IMG/VR virus record: IMGVR_UViG_3300036827_000091
Span: 1 to 64,000 of that record
Reading direction: 5' to 3' (one strand)
Source: a virus
DNA: 64,000 bases
A model generated the notes under the pieces. That model searched no databases. It was not told the DNA's origin and was given only the letters and a program-made list of their open reading frames with translations. The position numbers were made by a program, and so were the translations under genes. Below are positions 38,467-47,581 of the stretch, in pieces. Position 1 is the first letter of the stretch. Each line of letters opens with the position of its first letter.

Positions 38467-39258
38467 CTATCCCTGCTGTGTTGAGATCACGTGCCGGACG
38501 GCCATGTCGAGCGTCCAGCCTTCCACCATCCCCGGGTAGCCGAGCTGCATATCCCAGGGCAGCCTGCCCCACAGCCGGTTCCCGGTCTCGAACTGCTTGC
38601 TGGGGCCGGTCCACATGTGGTGGGTGCCGTCTTCGGCGATCCACAGCCAGCCCTCGTAGTCCGGCGCGTACGGCACCAGATCCTGTGACTGCCCGGCAAG
38701 CCAGGGCCGCCATTTGCCTGTCTTGTAATCCAGGTGGGTGCCGCACACGAACGTCACCGCGCCCACCGGGCGGGTCGGATGGGTGAGCAGCCCCTTGTAG
38801 TCGCTGACCAGCTTGGTGACGTGGCGGAGCAGCATGCCCCACTGGTCCCGCTCCATTTTCCGCAGGCCGGCCATGGACAGCATCACCTGGTTGACCACCG
38901 AGCCCACCGAGTCCACGCTGACCGAGTTGAACGGGTGCTGCCCGCTGGCCAGGATCTGGTGCGTGCGGTGCAGCGTGTCCACGTCGTGCACCACCACGAT
39001 GCAGGTGTCCCAGCTGCCGTCGGCGGCCGGCACGGTTTCCCGGGCCGGATTCCAGTAGATTTTTCTCGACGGCGTCCAGAACGCGGCCTGCTCCACGTCC
39101 AGCACCAGCACCGGCCTCGGCCCTGAGTCGGCCCAGCTGGATTTCCCGTGCTTCTGCGGCGCGTGCACCAGCCCGCACAGCCCCTGCGCCAGGTGGCGCT
39201 GGCCCTGCTGGTAGTGCCCGTTCGGCGTTGCGCCGTACACGGTGGCGACTTGTGTCAC
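38467..39258 (-). CDS. Sak4-like RecA-family ATPase
   Basis: A 263-residue protein with a P-loop at residues 33-41 (APQKHGKSS, an atypical first residue) and a Walker B-like SVSVDSVGS strand near residue 115. Size and position next to the DUF669-like protein and PD-(D/E)XK nuclease fit the Sak4 single-strand annealing ATPases of phages. It probably drives homologous recombination with those partners. It is preceded by the TGTACGTACA site at 39277. Confidence 0.75.
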   Translation of the reverse strand: MTQVATVYGATPNGHYQQGQRHLAQGLCGLVHAPQKHGKSSWADSGPRPVLVLDVEQAAFWTPSRKIYWNPARETVPAADGSWDTCIVVVHDVDTLHRTHQILASGQHPFNSVSVDSVGSVVNQVMLSMAGLRKMERDQWGMLLRHVTKLVSDYKGLLTHPTRPVGAVTFVCGTHLDYKTGKWRPWLAGQSQDLVPYAPDYEGWLWIAEDGTHHMWTGPSKQFETGNRLWGRLPWDMQLGYPGMVEGWTLDMAVRHVISTQQG

Positions 39259-39276
39259 TGCCTCTCCCCTGTGCCT

Positions 39277-39289
39277 TGTACGTACACTA
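39277..39289 (-). promoter_or_regulatory. operator TGTACGTACA with nested -10 TAGTGT
   Basis: The 10-bp palindrome TGTACGTACA (39277-39286) overlaps a -10-like TAGTGT (39289-39284 on the minus strand), whose TAG is the stop of the upstream nuclease gene. No good -35 is visible. It would give the Sak4 and DUF669 genes their own regulated promoter. Confidence 0.55.
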
Positions 39290-40300
39290 CCCGACGGGGG
39301 CCAGCTGCGCAGCTATCTCGCGTGCCCCCGGCCGGTCATAGTAGGAGTACGGGTCAGCCTGAACATATCGCCCGGTGCCGACAAGAGCGTCCATCCAGGC
39401 GGTGCCCGAGTCCATCAGCTGGCACAGCCCCTTGGAAAACGGGCAGGACCAGTCGCAGTCGCGCAGCATCTTGTTCGGCCGCAGCGCGGTCAGCTGGACG
39501 CGCTGCAGCGCCCGGGGGTCACCGCCAGCCTGGTCCAGGCGCTGCCGGGCGGCCAGGATCTCGGCCACCGTCGCCTGGGTGGTGGCCAGGTGGCTGGCCA
39601 TCTGCTCCTGGTCGAACCGGAACTCGGCCTGGTCGTAGAACGGCGGCCTGGCGTTGGCGGTTCGTTTCACCCGGCGGGCGGTGCGGACAATCCCCCCGTT
39701 GACCAGCGGCACGTCGTCGCGCAGCTCCTGAGGGAAACCGATCTCGGGCACTGGCTGCCCGCTGGCCAGCCACTGGATCAGGCTGTACCGCAGCATCTGC
39801 TGGTCCATGGCCAGCAGGTCGTGCCGCTTGAAATCGCCGGTCTTGTGGTCCAGGAACGACAGCAGGCCGGTCTCGGTGTTGCGGACTACCATGTCCATTT
39901 TGGCGCGCAAATCCACGATGCCCTCGAAGCCGGGCAGCGGCACCCGCACCTCTTGCTCCACCGTGACCACTTCCAGGTTGGCGTCTTTGCCTTCGGCGGC
40001 CACCCATTCCGGGTAGCCGTCGGCCATGATCCTGGCCATGTCCCAGTCTTTGCGCAGCTCAGGCTCGTAGTCGGGGTAGGCGGCGATGTCAGCGGCGTAC
40101 AGGTGGTCAAGCACCCTGTTCAAGTCCAGGCCCAGCCCGTAGAAGCATTCCATGGCGGTGTGCCAGCGGATGCCGAAATTAGCGGTGCCCGTGGGGCTGG
40201 GGTCGGCGGGCTGGATGCCCAGGTAATACTTCAGGTACCCCTGCCGGTGGCAGCGCTCGAACACGCTGGTCTCAGTGGAGCTGATGCCTGTCGGTGCCAT
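39287..40300 (-). CDS. PD-(D/E)XK exonuclease with Fe-S-type Cys cluster
   Basis: A 337-residue RecB/Cas4-like nuclease. His47 (RWHTAME), Asp136 (AKMDMVV) and Asp151-x-Lys153 (LDHKTG) supply the PD-(D/E)XK active site. Cys17 (ERCHRQGYL) and a C-terminal CDWSCPFSKGLC give the four-Cys pattern that holds an iron-sulfur cluster in AddB- and Cas4-type nucleases. It likely resects DNA ends for the Sak4/DUF669 system. Its 5' end overlaps the helicase gene by 29 bases. Confidence 0.85.
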   Translation of the reverse strand: MAPTGISSTETSVFERCHRQGYLKYYLGIQPADPSPTGTANFGIRWHTAMECFYGLGLDLNRVLDHLYAADIAAYPDYEPELRKDWDMARIMADGYPEWVAAEGKDANLEVVTVEQEVRVPLPGFEGIVDLRAKMDMVVRNTETGLLSFLDHKTGDFKRHDLLAMDQQMLRYSLIQWLASGQPVPEIGFPQELRDDVPLVNGGIVRTARRVKRTANARPPFYDQAEFRFDQEQMASHLATTQATVAEILAARQRLDQAGGDPRALQRVQLTALRPNKMLRDCDWSCPFSKGLCQLMDSGTAWMDALVGTGRYVQADPYSYYDRPGAREIAAQLAPVG

Positions 40301-42161
40301 CGCCTGTGCCTTCTTCCATGATCTGGCCGGGCTCGATGCCCATGATCTGCCTCAGCAGCCCGGCGTCCCGCACGATCTGCTGGTGCTGTTCTTCCTTGCT
40401 GGTGCCCAGCTCGTACAGCCCGATGTCCACGGTGCCCGGGGACAAGCACCACACCTGGCGGAACTCCCTGGCCTGCCCCCACCGGTCCCCGCGGCCGGTC
40501 ATCTGCTCCCGGTAGGCGAACGACGGGCTGGGCTGCAACCAGAACACCCCGGCCGCCGCCTGCAGGTCGATCGCCTCGTTGCCGGCGCTGTTGACGAAAA
40601 TGATCCGGTGCTCGCCCCGCTGGAACGCCTGCTGGGCGGCGTCTTTGGCAGCGTACGACATGCCGCCGACAATCGCCGTCCAGCTGATTTTGGCCGCTTT
40701 CAGCCGCGCCGACGCCAGGTCCAGCATGGCCGGGCTGTTCACCGCGATGATCCACTGGTCCGGCTCGGTGTCAAGGAAGTCGAGCAGGTCGCTGATCTTG
40801 TTGCTGGGCAGGACCAGCTTGGTGCTCCACGAGGTGAAGCCCGCGGTGTTTTCCCCTTCGGACACGTCCACCATGGCGCTGGCCAGCTGGCACAGCCGGG
40901 CGAACTGCACCGCGGAATTGTCCGGCACCATGTCCGGCTTGCCCTCATCGAACTCCAGCAGCCCCTGTTTGCGCACCGCCCGGTAGGCCCGGTCTTGCGC
41001 GGGGGTGAGCGGCGGGAACCGGAACTCGGGCTCGGCCAGGCCCGGCTGCCCGGCGCGGGCGATCGCCTTGGGGATGCGGCGGAACATCGGGTCCACGATG
41101 ACGTGGAAAGCGTCGGCGGTGTCCGGGCGCAGCCCGAGGATGACGCTGCCTTTGCCGGCGAACGCATAGTCCTGCTGGGCCATCAGGTCGTTCCACCGGC
41201 CCCGGCCGGGGAACCCCCGCGGGCTGAGCCCGTGCTTCACCGGCCACAGCGTGCCCACGTCCTGGGTGGACAGGGTGCCGGTGAGCGCGAACACGTTTTC
41301 GGCCCGGTGCATCAGGTGCCAGACAGCGCGGGTCTGCTTGGACTTGGGGTCGGCCATCCGGTGGCATTCGTCGGCGATCACCAGGCCCAGCCTGATGTCG
41401 TTCAAGTCTTTCGGGTGCACCTCGCACCGGCCGGGAGTGATTTTGTCGTCCTGGCCGCCATGGCTGGCGCACCGCACGAATGCCTGCCCCGGGTAAGCGG
41501 CCAGCCTGGTGTGGTACCGGACGTTCTGCCAGCAGATGATCCCGGCGTCGGCTTCGCCGCCGGCCAGCTGCCCGATCGCCTTGGCCCGCGCCCCGGCGGC
41601 CCCGCCGATGATCACCGTGCGCAGCTCCGGTGCCCATCGGCGCAGCTTCCGCGCCCATTCGACCGGCGCGCTGTCCGGGCAGACGATCAGCGCGGGCAGC
41701 ACGTCGCCGCCGATCAGCTGCATGGCCCGGATCGCCGGGGGGGTTTTGCCGGACCCGCGGTCGCTGCCCAGGATCACCCGCCGCCAGCGGGCCAGCCATT
41801 CGGCGTCGGCGCGCTGCGGCCCGGACAGGAACCCGTCAGCTTGCCCTTCCTCGATCTCGTCAAGCAGCATGCCAGCCTCCGGGCTGGCGTCCAGCGCCTG
41901 GCGCATGCGCAGCCGCTCCTGGATTTCCTTCCACTGCCCCGCGGCCCAGTTCTCCAGCTCCGGGTAGACGGCAAGCGGCTGAGACTGCCAGACGGTCATC
42001 ATGCAGGCGTACGTGGGCCAGGTCAGCGGCAGCCGCCACAGCTGGTCTTTGCCGATGTTGCACCCGGGGATCTGCCGGGCCAGCACGTGCTCGGCCTTGC
42101 TGCACCCGATGGCGATCACCGGGGGGTCGATGCCTGGCTCGATCTCTGCCCATGCGGTCAT
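40272..42161 (-). CDS. SNF2-type DEAD/H helicase
   Basis: A 629-residue SF2 protein; ATG 42161 forms an ATGA overlap with the RuvC-like gene. Motif I is GSDRGSGKT (residues 132-140), motif II is ADECHRM, motif III LTGTLS, and motif VI MTGRGDRWGQ near the C-terminus. These fit SNF2/HARP-like dsDNA translocases often carried by actinophages. It may remodel replication forks or assist recombination together with the nuclease and resolvase encoded on each side. Confidence 0.85.
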   Translation of the reverse strand: MTAWAEIEPGIDPPVIAIGCSKAEHVLARQIPGCNIGKDQLWRLPLTWPTYACMMTVWQSQPLAVYPELENWAAGQWKEIQERLRMRQALDASPEAGMLLDEIEEGQADGFLSGPQRADAEWLARWRRVILGSDRGSGKTPPAIRAMQLIGGDVLPALIVCPDSAPVEWARKLRRWAPELRTVIIGGAAGARAKAIGQLAGGEADAGIICWQNVRYHTRLAAYPGQAFVRCASHGGQDDKITPGRCEVHPKDLNDIRLGLVIADECHRMADPKSKQTRAVWHLMHRAENVFALTGTLSTQDVGTLWPVKHGLSPRGFPGRGRWNDLMAQQDYAFAGKGSVILGLRPDTADAFHVIVDPMFRRIPKAIARAGQPGLAEPEFRFPPLTPAQDRAYRAVRKQGLLEFDEGKPDMVPDNSAVQFARLCQLASAMVDVSEGENTAGFTSWSTKLVLPSNKISDLLDFLDTEPDQWIIAVNSPAMLDLASARLKAAKISWTAIVGGMSYAAKDAAQQAFQRGEHRIIFVNSAGNEAIDLQAAAGVFWLQPSPSFAYREQMTGRGDRWGQAREFRQVWCLSPGTVDIGLYELGTSKEEQHQQIVRDAGLLRQIMGIEPGQIMEEGTGDGTDRHQLH

Positions 42162-42643
42162 GTCTTCTGCCTCCTGCCTGCTGCCAATGTAGCCACCGCC
42201 TCGGACACTCTGCCCGTCACCCCGGGCGGCATCTGCCCGGACCGCAGCAGCCACCGGTACATGTGGCAGGCGGCGGACTGGGCGTCATCCTTGCCTCTCA
42301 CCCACCAGCCGGCCGCCTGCAGCCATTCCCGCTCGTGCGGCTTCGGGGTGTGCCGTGGGGCCTCAGGAAGCACCAGGCAGCCATGCTTGCCCGCCAGGTA
42401 CCGGGCAGCTCCGATCGGCTCGATCGCGTCCCGTGCGTTGGTCTGCGGCTCGCGGCGGGTCACCTGGTAGGTTTCCCAGCCGATAGCCAGCGTGTTCTGG
42501 TACCGGTGGCAGGTGTCTTCGATCCGGGCGCACGCGGTCTGGAAGTCGTGCTCGTCACACCAGAACGCCCGGCCGGTGTCATACAACCAGGCCAGGCCGG
42601 TCATCCCGCCCGGGTCGATCCACAGCACGCATGGCGGCAGCAT
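42158..42643 (-). CDS. RuvC-like Holliday junction resolvase
   Basis: A 161-residue protein with the RNase H-type acidic tetrad: Asp10 in LWIDPGG, Glu57 in IGWETY, and Asp119-Asp120 in KDDAQSA. Length and motif order match phage RuvC-like resolvases. It would process recombination junctions or branched DNA before packaging. Overlaps link it to the ParB-like gene upstream and helicase downstream. Confidence 0.82.
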   Translation of the reverse strand: MLPPCVLWIDPGGMTGLAWLYDTGRAFWCDEHDFQTACARIEDTCHRYQNTLAIGWETYQVTRREPQTNARDAIEPIGAARYLAGKHGCLVLPEAPRHTPKPHEREWLQAAGWWVRGKDDAQSAACHMYRWLLRSGQMPPGVTGRVSEAVATLAAGRRQKT

Positions 42644-43398
42644 CAGACGAACAGGTCTAGTCGGTTTGCCCTCTTATTCCTGTTGTACCGGGCGATCATC
42701 GCGTTGGCGTACTTGTTCCGCCTCGACTGCTTGATAGCCTGCGCCTCGGCCTCCCGGCGAAGGGTTTCCGGGTCTATCTCACGCAGGACTTTGATCAGCC
42801 GTTGGTAATCAAGATCCCTCTTGCGGAGAAGCAGGCCCAGCCCGGCTACGATGCGCGCATGAGCGCCCTGTGGGTTGGTTCCCCAGGCGTGGGTGATCGT
42901 CTCGATCACCTGCTTTGCCACGTCCAGGCCATTTTCTCCCTGCATGGCAACGATCCGAAGCGTGGCGACCGCGGCGAATGTGTTCTGCCCCCCGGACTTG
43001 GCGATCCGCCAGCCGTGGTGCTCTAGGGCCTGAGCCAGCGCCAGGTGCGGCTGCCGTTCCGCCTTGACGCACTGAAGGAACAAGGTGATGGGCTGCTTCG
43101 CCTTGTGGGTGTTGAGAGCGACGAACAAGTCGGATTCTTCTGCGAAGGTAAGCCCGGTGTGGACATCCGCCCAGACGCCGTCCTCGCCACAAGCGCGCCG
43201 CACGGCTATCTGGTGCTGGCCGTCCACGATGTGATACAGGTCGGTGCCACGCACAGACAGGTGCGGAACCTGCGCCTTGTCTTCGTCCCAGATTTTGAGC
43301 AGTGTTTTGACCCAGTTCTCATCCAGCGGGCACTGGTGCTCTATGTCAACGAAAGTCTGGTCGAGCCGCACCCACCTGTGTTCCTTCTTCTTCTCCAT
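42643..43398 (-). CDS. ParB-like domain protein (DUF6551-like)
   Basis: A 251-residue protein. Residues about 20-100 follow the ParB/sulfiredoxin fold: VDIEHQCPLDENWV, then YHIVDGQHQIAVRRACG, where the DGQHQ replaces the usual GxxR box, and a LFVALNTHKAKQP helix. The C-terminal part is helical and basic. Such proteins in actinophages may bind DNA or act as CTP-dependent clamps; a plasmid partition role is possible in a phage-plasmid, but no ParA is seen. ATG 43398 (TGATG) is used; GTG 43401 is an alternative. Confidence 0.72.
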   Translation of the reverse strand: MEKKKEHRWVRLDQTFVDIEHQCPLDENWVKTLLKIWDEDKAQVPHLSVRGTDLYHIVDGQHQIAVRRACGEDGVWADVHTGLTFAEESDLFVALNTHKAKQPITLFLQCVKAERQPHLALAQALEHHGWRIAKSGGQNTFAAVATLRIVAMQGENGLDVAKQVIETITHAWGTNPQGAHARIVAGLGLLLRKRDLDYQRLIKVLREIDPETLRREAEAQAIKQSRRNKYANAMIARYNRNKRANRLDLFV

Positions 43399-44123
43399 CA
43401 CTCGTTCATCTCCCTTGCCGTGATGAATCTGCTGATCATGGTTCTTGCTTGCTTCATGTCTTTCAGGACCGCAGCCCGCTCCTCCGCTGGCATGTCGGCG
43501 GGGAAACTGCCTGCCTGCTCCAGCTGGGCCGCGTTGACCCGCACAGCGGCCACCATGTTGAGCATGCTGCTGCGCTCACGGGACGGCCGGGCGGCTGGCT
43601 GTCGGAACACCGGGGCGCTGACCGCCTCGGGCGGAGCTGCGCTTGCGGCAGGCTGGCTAGGCGGGGCCTGCTGGGAGCGCAGCCACTCCTGGGCTGCTTT
43701 CACCGCCGTGCCCTGGGTGACCGGCTTGCCCTGCTCCCGCGCCGCTGCCTTGATCTTCTCGTACCGGTCTTCAGGCAGCCGGGCGATGAGCTGCCAGCGT
43801 TCCGCAATTCCTGGTGTGCTGCTGTCTTTTCGCTGGTTGAATCCTGCTTCACTGAGTGCGGTTTGCAACGGAGTACTTCGTCCCTCTGTGGTCCGAACTC
43901 CGCGTTGCGGAAGCAGTGAAAGCAGGTACTTCCCCGCCGCTCGCTCAGCGTCCAGCTTGACATCAGCCCACTCGATCAGCTCCTCCACTGGCATCCGTAG
44001 TCGTTTAATCGCCTCCAGGCCGACCGCTGAGCCATCGATCACCTGCTTGATCTCGGGCAGAGTCTGCGCACGGGCCAGGGCGGCCCTGGCGACAGATGGC
44101 ACTGCCAGATCGGTGCTAGTCAT
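43398..44123 (-). CDS. phage DNA-binding regulatory protein
   Basis: A 241-residue protein of a type common near phage ParB-like genes. A helical N-terminus (ARAQTLPEIKQVIDGSAVGLEAI) is followed by DVKLDAERAAGKYLL, a helix-turn-helix-like middle (TALSEAGFNQRKDSSTPGIAERWQLIARLPED, read in parts), a Pro/Ala linker and a helical C-terminus. It probably binds DNA and works with the ParB-like protein. Exact function unknown. Confidence 0.62.
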   Translation of the reverse strand: MTSTDLAVPSVARAALARAQTLPEIKQVIDGSAVGLEAIKRLRMPVEELIEWADVKLDAERAAGKYLLSLLPQRGVRTTEGRSTPLQTALSEAGFNQRKDSSTPGIAERWQLIARLPEDRYEKIKAAAREQGKPVTQGTAVKAAQEWLRSQQAPPSQPAASAAPPEAVSAPVFRQPAARPSRERSSMLNMVAAVRVNAAQLEQAGSFPADMPAEERAAVLKDMKQARTMISRFITAREMNE

Positions 44124-44172
44124 TGATCATTTCCTCTCGTTTACCAAACCACCGTCAACTCGTCGTGGGAGA

Positions 44173-45966
44173 TCACGTTTTCACCCACCGCTCAGGAAGG
44201 ATCTCGCCGCTCCAGGTCAAAGGCACCGGGAAGTTGTCGCGGTCGGTGAGGATCTGGGTCCAGTGCCGCTTGATGTCCTCAGCGTGCTCCCGGGGCACCT
44301 CGCCCAGCAGCTCGTCGTGGATGGTCAGGCGCAGCATGTCTTCGTAGCCGGCGGCGGCCACCGCCACCGCGCCGTGTTTCAAGATTTCCGCGGCGCTGCC
44401 CTGAATCCTGTAGTCGATGGCGCTGTAGGCGCGGTGCCGGTCCACCACCAGCTCGCGTCCGGTGATCGTTTTCACCCGCGGCTGGCCTTTCATCCGCTTC
44501 ATCCGCTCCACCAGGCGGCGCGAGTCTTTGGCCAGCACCGGGTACATGGTTTTGAAGCCCTGGTAGATGGGCTCCAGCTGGTCCACGGACACCCCGGCGG
44601 TGACCGCGGCGGTGTCCATCCCGCTGCCGTAGATGGTGGCGTACACCGTGTTTTTGGTCATGGTGTAACGCGGGTCTTTCTTAGCGATCTTCTCACCGTA
44701 GATCCGGCCGGCCATGTTGAGGAAAAACGACTGGCCGGTGCGGTCGCACTCGTTGAAATCGGCGATCATCTTCGGGTCGCCGCTGGTGATCGCGCACAGC
44801 CGGGCCTCGATCTGGTCGGCGTCGATGGTGATGAACACCATGCCGTCCCGTGGCCGGAAGCTGCCGCGCACGATCGGGATGTCCCGGTCAAACGTCTGCA
44901 TCGGCGGGTCGGTGACGCTGTTGCGACCGGTGCGCTGCGCCCCGGTGCTATGAATCGAATAGTGCACGATTCCGTCAACAGCCATGGCCAGGAACTTGGC
45001 CAGGTACCGGTTCTGGATGCCGTCAGCTTTTTTGACAAACCTGAGCGCGTCCAGCAGCGGTTTCGCCTCCGGGTGCCGGGCGGCGTACCAGTCCATGGCC
45101 GCCTTGTCCACCTGCGGCATCCCGGTTCCGGTGCGCGGGCCGATTTCGATGCCCGCCTTTTCCAGGGCAGCGCCCACCGAGCCGTTGCCCATGTTGGCAA
45201 CCCCCCACTGGTCCCGCAGCCAGCGCTGCGCGCCCGCCTCCCATTCGGCGATCAGCGACTGCCAGCGCTTGATGTACGGGATGTCGATCATCATCCCGGC
45301 GGACATCATTTTCGCGCACAGCCGGGCATAGGACATCTCCAGGTCGTAGGAGCGCGGCCAGCGCGACCGCGCTGCCGGCAGGTGCTTGCCCAGTAGGTGG
45401 CTGGTGAGCACCGGGTCCAGCGCCGCGTAAATCCAGTATTCGGGCAGGGTGCCGGGCACCGTGGCCCAGGTCCAGTGGCCGGCGCGCATCGCCTCGGACA
45501 GCGCCTTCTCCCCGGCCATGGCCGCCGGGTCGATGTCCCTGGCGCAGCGCGGCTTCAGCTTGCCCACTGCGGCGGAGTCGGCCAGGTGACACACCAGCTG
45601 GGCGTCGTCGGCCTGAGCCCAGTTCAGCCTCACCCCGGACTGGTGCTCAAACACCCGCATGTCGTACGGGCTGTTGAACATGCCCACCCGCCCGCGGTAA
45701 CCAGCCAGCAGCTCATGCGCCGCGCCCATCCACTCCGGGGGGAACGCCCATCCCCGGCTGCCGTCGCCCAGCTGGGTCATGCGGTGAGCGTCCCGGTGGC
45801 AGTTCAGCCCCGCCGACTCGGTGTCGGCGCACAGCTGGCCGTTCAGCTGGCCGCTCAGCCAGCGCCGGCAGTCATCCAGCGCGGCCAGGCTGGTCACATG
45901 GCGCAGCACTGCCCCGTCCAGCGCGCCGCCACGGGCCGGCATCACATAGGTGTCAGACGACGTCAT
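44173..45966 (-). CDS. family A DNA polymerase
   Basis: A 597-residue polymerase I-like enzyme lacking a 5'-nuclease. The 3'-5' exonuclease domain starts with Asp48 and Glu50 (CADTESAGL) and includes FNSPYDMRVF. In the polymerase domain, motif A reads TIDADQIEARL, motif B has the K-to-YG pattern (TKNTVYATIYGSG), and motif C is IHDELL. Motif A has Ala-Asp where most have Tyr-Ser. It should replicate the phage genome with the Prim-Pol and helicases encoded at 48-53 kb. Confidence 0.92.
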   Translation of the reverse strand: MTSSDTYVMPARGGALDGAVLRHVTSLAALDDCRRWLSGQLNGQLCADTESAGLNCHRDAHRMTQLGDGSRGWAFPPEWMGAAHELLAGYRGRVGMFNSPYDMRVFEHQSGVRLNWAQADDAQLVCHLADSAAVGKLKPRCARDIDPAAMAGEKALSEAMRAGHWTWATVPGTLPEYWIYAALDPVLTSHLLGKHLPAARSRWPRSYDLEMSYARLCAKMMSAGMMIDIPYIKRWQSLIAEWEAGAQRWLRDQWGVANMGNGSVGAALEKAGIEIGPRTGTGMPQVDKAAMDWYAARHPEAKPLLDALRFVKKADGIQNRYLAKFLAMAVDGIVHYSIHSTGAQRTGRNSVTDPPMQTFDRDIPIVRGSFRPRDGMVFITIDADQIEARLCAITSGDPKMIADFNECDRTGQSFFLNMAGRIYGEKIAKKDPRYTMTKNTVYATIYGSGMDTAAVTAGVSVDQLEPIYQGFKTMYPVLAKDSRRLVERMKRMKGQPRVKTITGRELVVDRHRAYSAIDYRIQGSAAEILKHGAVAVAAAGYEDMLRLTIHDELLGEVPREHAEDIKRHWTQILTDRDNFPVPLTWSGEILPERWVKT

Positions 45967-46183
45967 GGCCGCAGGCCCCCATTCTGCAGTCGGCCACCAT
46001 GGCCGCGTTCTGCTCGTGCCAGGCCAGGATCGCTTCCACGTCGGACAGCTCAGGCTCGCGCTCGGGCCGCATGCGCCGGGCGCGGTGCACTCGCTCGATG
46101 GCCCCGGTGATCGGCTCCCGGTAGTCGGCCACCACCTCGCGCCCGCGCAGATGCACGCGCAGATGCCAGCGCCCCGTGCTCAC
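45953..46183 (-). CDS. small hypothetical protein upstream of polymerase
   Basis: A 76-residue protein from GTG 46183 (GTGA overlap). Beta-rich start (WHLRVHLRGREVVADYRE), then a helix, ending in CRMGACGHDVV with a possible metal site. Its 3' end overlaps the polymerase start by 14 bases. No family recognised. Confidence 0.58.
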   Translation of the reverse strand: MSTGRWHLRVHLRGREVVADYREPITGAIERVHRARRMRPEREPELSDVEAILAWHEQNAAMVADCRMGACGHDVV

Positions 46184-46410
46184 TGCGCCATCGCCTCGTT
46201 CAGCAGCTGCTGCGCGTAGCCGGGGTCTTTCACCAGGCATCCGTTGAGTGTGGCTGACTGGCCGTTGCACACCTCGGCCACCGGCTCGAACCATTCGTCG
46301 GCAAGCACCTGGTAGTAGAAGGCAAACAGCACGTGCCCGTCGGCAACGTCAGCCTCGGCGACCGATACCGACCCGCCGGTGATGGGCCTGCGGTCCCATT
46401 GGAGTGTCAT
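46180..46410 (-). CDS. small hypothetical protein
   Basis: A 76-residue acidic protein (TLQWDRRPITGGSVSVAEAD) starting in an ATGA overlap at 46410. It looks like a small beta domain with a C-terminal helix. Part of the polymerase operon. Confidence 0.58.
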   Translation of the reverse strand: MTLQWDRRPITGGSVSVAEADVADGHVLFAFYYQVLADEWFEPVAEVCNGQSATLNGCLVKDPGYAQQLLNEAMAQ

Positions 46411-46613
46411 TCTGGCAGCACTCCCCCCTGGCTGCCTTGCTTGTCCGTCGGGGGCCACCAGCTCCAGGTCCAGTGATAGGACCCGTCGGCGAGCAGCCTG
46501 GCCCTGACGGTGTACTCCCCGGGACGGCTGCCGCCCAGTTCCCGCACTGCCCGCAGCAGCTCCTGAGCGGCAGTCTCCGCCACTTTCATCTGGTCAATCC
46601 TGATGTCACCCAT
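46407..46613 (-). CDS. small hypothetical protein
   Basis: A 68-residue protein (MGDIRIDQMKVAETAAQELL) with an N-terminal helix and a Trp-rich strand pair (SYHWTWSWWPP). Overlaps join it to both neighbours. Function unknown. Confidence 0.58.
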   Translation of the reverse strand: MGDIRIDQMKVAETAAQELLRAVRELGGSRPGEYTVRARLLADGSYHWTWSWWPPTDKQGSQGGVLPE

Positions 46614-47011
46614 CAGCCATCACGTTCCTCGCTTGCCATGAAAGCCACCACCAGCACCATCAGCCGCCAGCGGCGCTTGCGGTCCCGGGGCAGGGTTTCC
46701 CAGTCGTGCCCGGGGTCCGGGCGCAGCGCGTACAGCTGGGGCAGGTCTTTGCCCTGCCGGATCTGCTCCACCAGCATGATCATCAGGGCTTTCCGGCTGG
46801 GATGGCATATCTGCCATGACGGCGCAGGCTGGCTGCCCTCGGCGATGTCCAGCCCGGTCAGGGCCTGGTGCGCCACGCAGGCGATCTGCGGATCAGTGAA
46901 ATAACGGTTCCCGCCTGGAGCGCTCAAAGTCCCCATCCATGGTGGCTGTCCTGCGCGGGGAACCGGGGCAGCCTGCTTCTGCCCCATGGTCGCTGGTTTC
47001 ATGTCGCTCAT
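46613..47011 (-). CDS. hypothetical protein
   Basis: A 132-residue basic protein with an unstructured N-terminal 30 residues and a helical rest (RKALMIMLVEQIRQGKDLPQ; RRWRLMVLVVAFMASE). Its leader has the AGGCATAGGCAGG composition typical of this strand. No family recognised. Confidence 0.6.
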   Translation of the reverse strand: MSDMKPATMGQKQAAPVPRAGQPPWMGTLSAPGGNRYFTDPQIACVAHQALTGLDIAEGSQPAPSWQICHPSRKALMIMLVEQIRQGKDLPQLYALRPDPGHDWETLPRDRKRRWRLMVLVVAFMASEERDG

Positions 47012-47044
47012 GCCTGCCTGCCTATGCCTGTGCTGGGTGTGACG

Positions 47045-47581
47045 TTACCCGATTTTCACCACCCGGTTGCATGCTTCCCAGAAGTCGTCGTCGTTTGCCT
47101 GCAGCTGCTCGATCAGGCTGCGCACCGGGGCCGACACGCTGCCGTCGGCCCGCTTCATGCCCCGCAGGTGGCTCAACAGGTCCACAGCGGTTCGCAGCTG
47201 AAACACCTCCGACCATGGGAACTCGAACCTGATCTCCTCGTCATCGTCCAGGTCTCCAGGAGGGGGAGGGTCGCACTGCAGGCACGGGAAAGCGTCGTCG
47301 GGCAGGTCTTCCCTGTCCGCGGGGCTGCCCATTTGCACGCCACGGGAGGTACGGCAGTGACTGCCCGCGGAGTGGTACACGACGCTCAGCGACTCAACGA
47401 TCAGCACGTACCTGCCGTTGCGCAGCTTCACCACCCGGTTGCGGCCCCAGCGCTCCCGTTCCGGCCCGCGGCCGGACGCGCCGCGGCGGGTGGACACATC
47501 GCCGATCAGGTACCCAACCACTTCCACAGTGCCGTTGGCCTGGTCCTGCGTGGTCACTGTCTGCAGCGTGTCGCTGTCCAT
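47045..47581 (-). CDS. hypothetical acidic protein, first leftward gene
   Basis: A 178-residue protein. The N-terminal half is beta-rich with a basic Arg patch (STRRGASGRGPERERWGRNR) and YVLIVESLSVVYHS; a CLQCDPPPP segment precedes an acidic helical C-terminus. It is divergent from the methyltransferase gene, so the long leftward replication block starts here. Function unknown. Confidence 0.62.
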   Translation of the reverse strand: MDSDTLQTVTTQDQANGTVEVVGYLIGDVSTRRGASGRGPERERWGRNRVVKLRNGRYVLIVESLSVVYHSAGSHCRTSRGVQMGSPADREDLPDDAFPCLQCDPPPPGDLDDDEEIRFEFPWSEVFQLRTAVDLLSHLRGMKRADGSVSAPVRSLIEQLQANDDDFWEACNRVVKIG

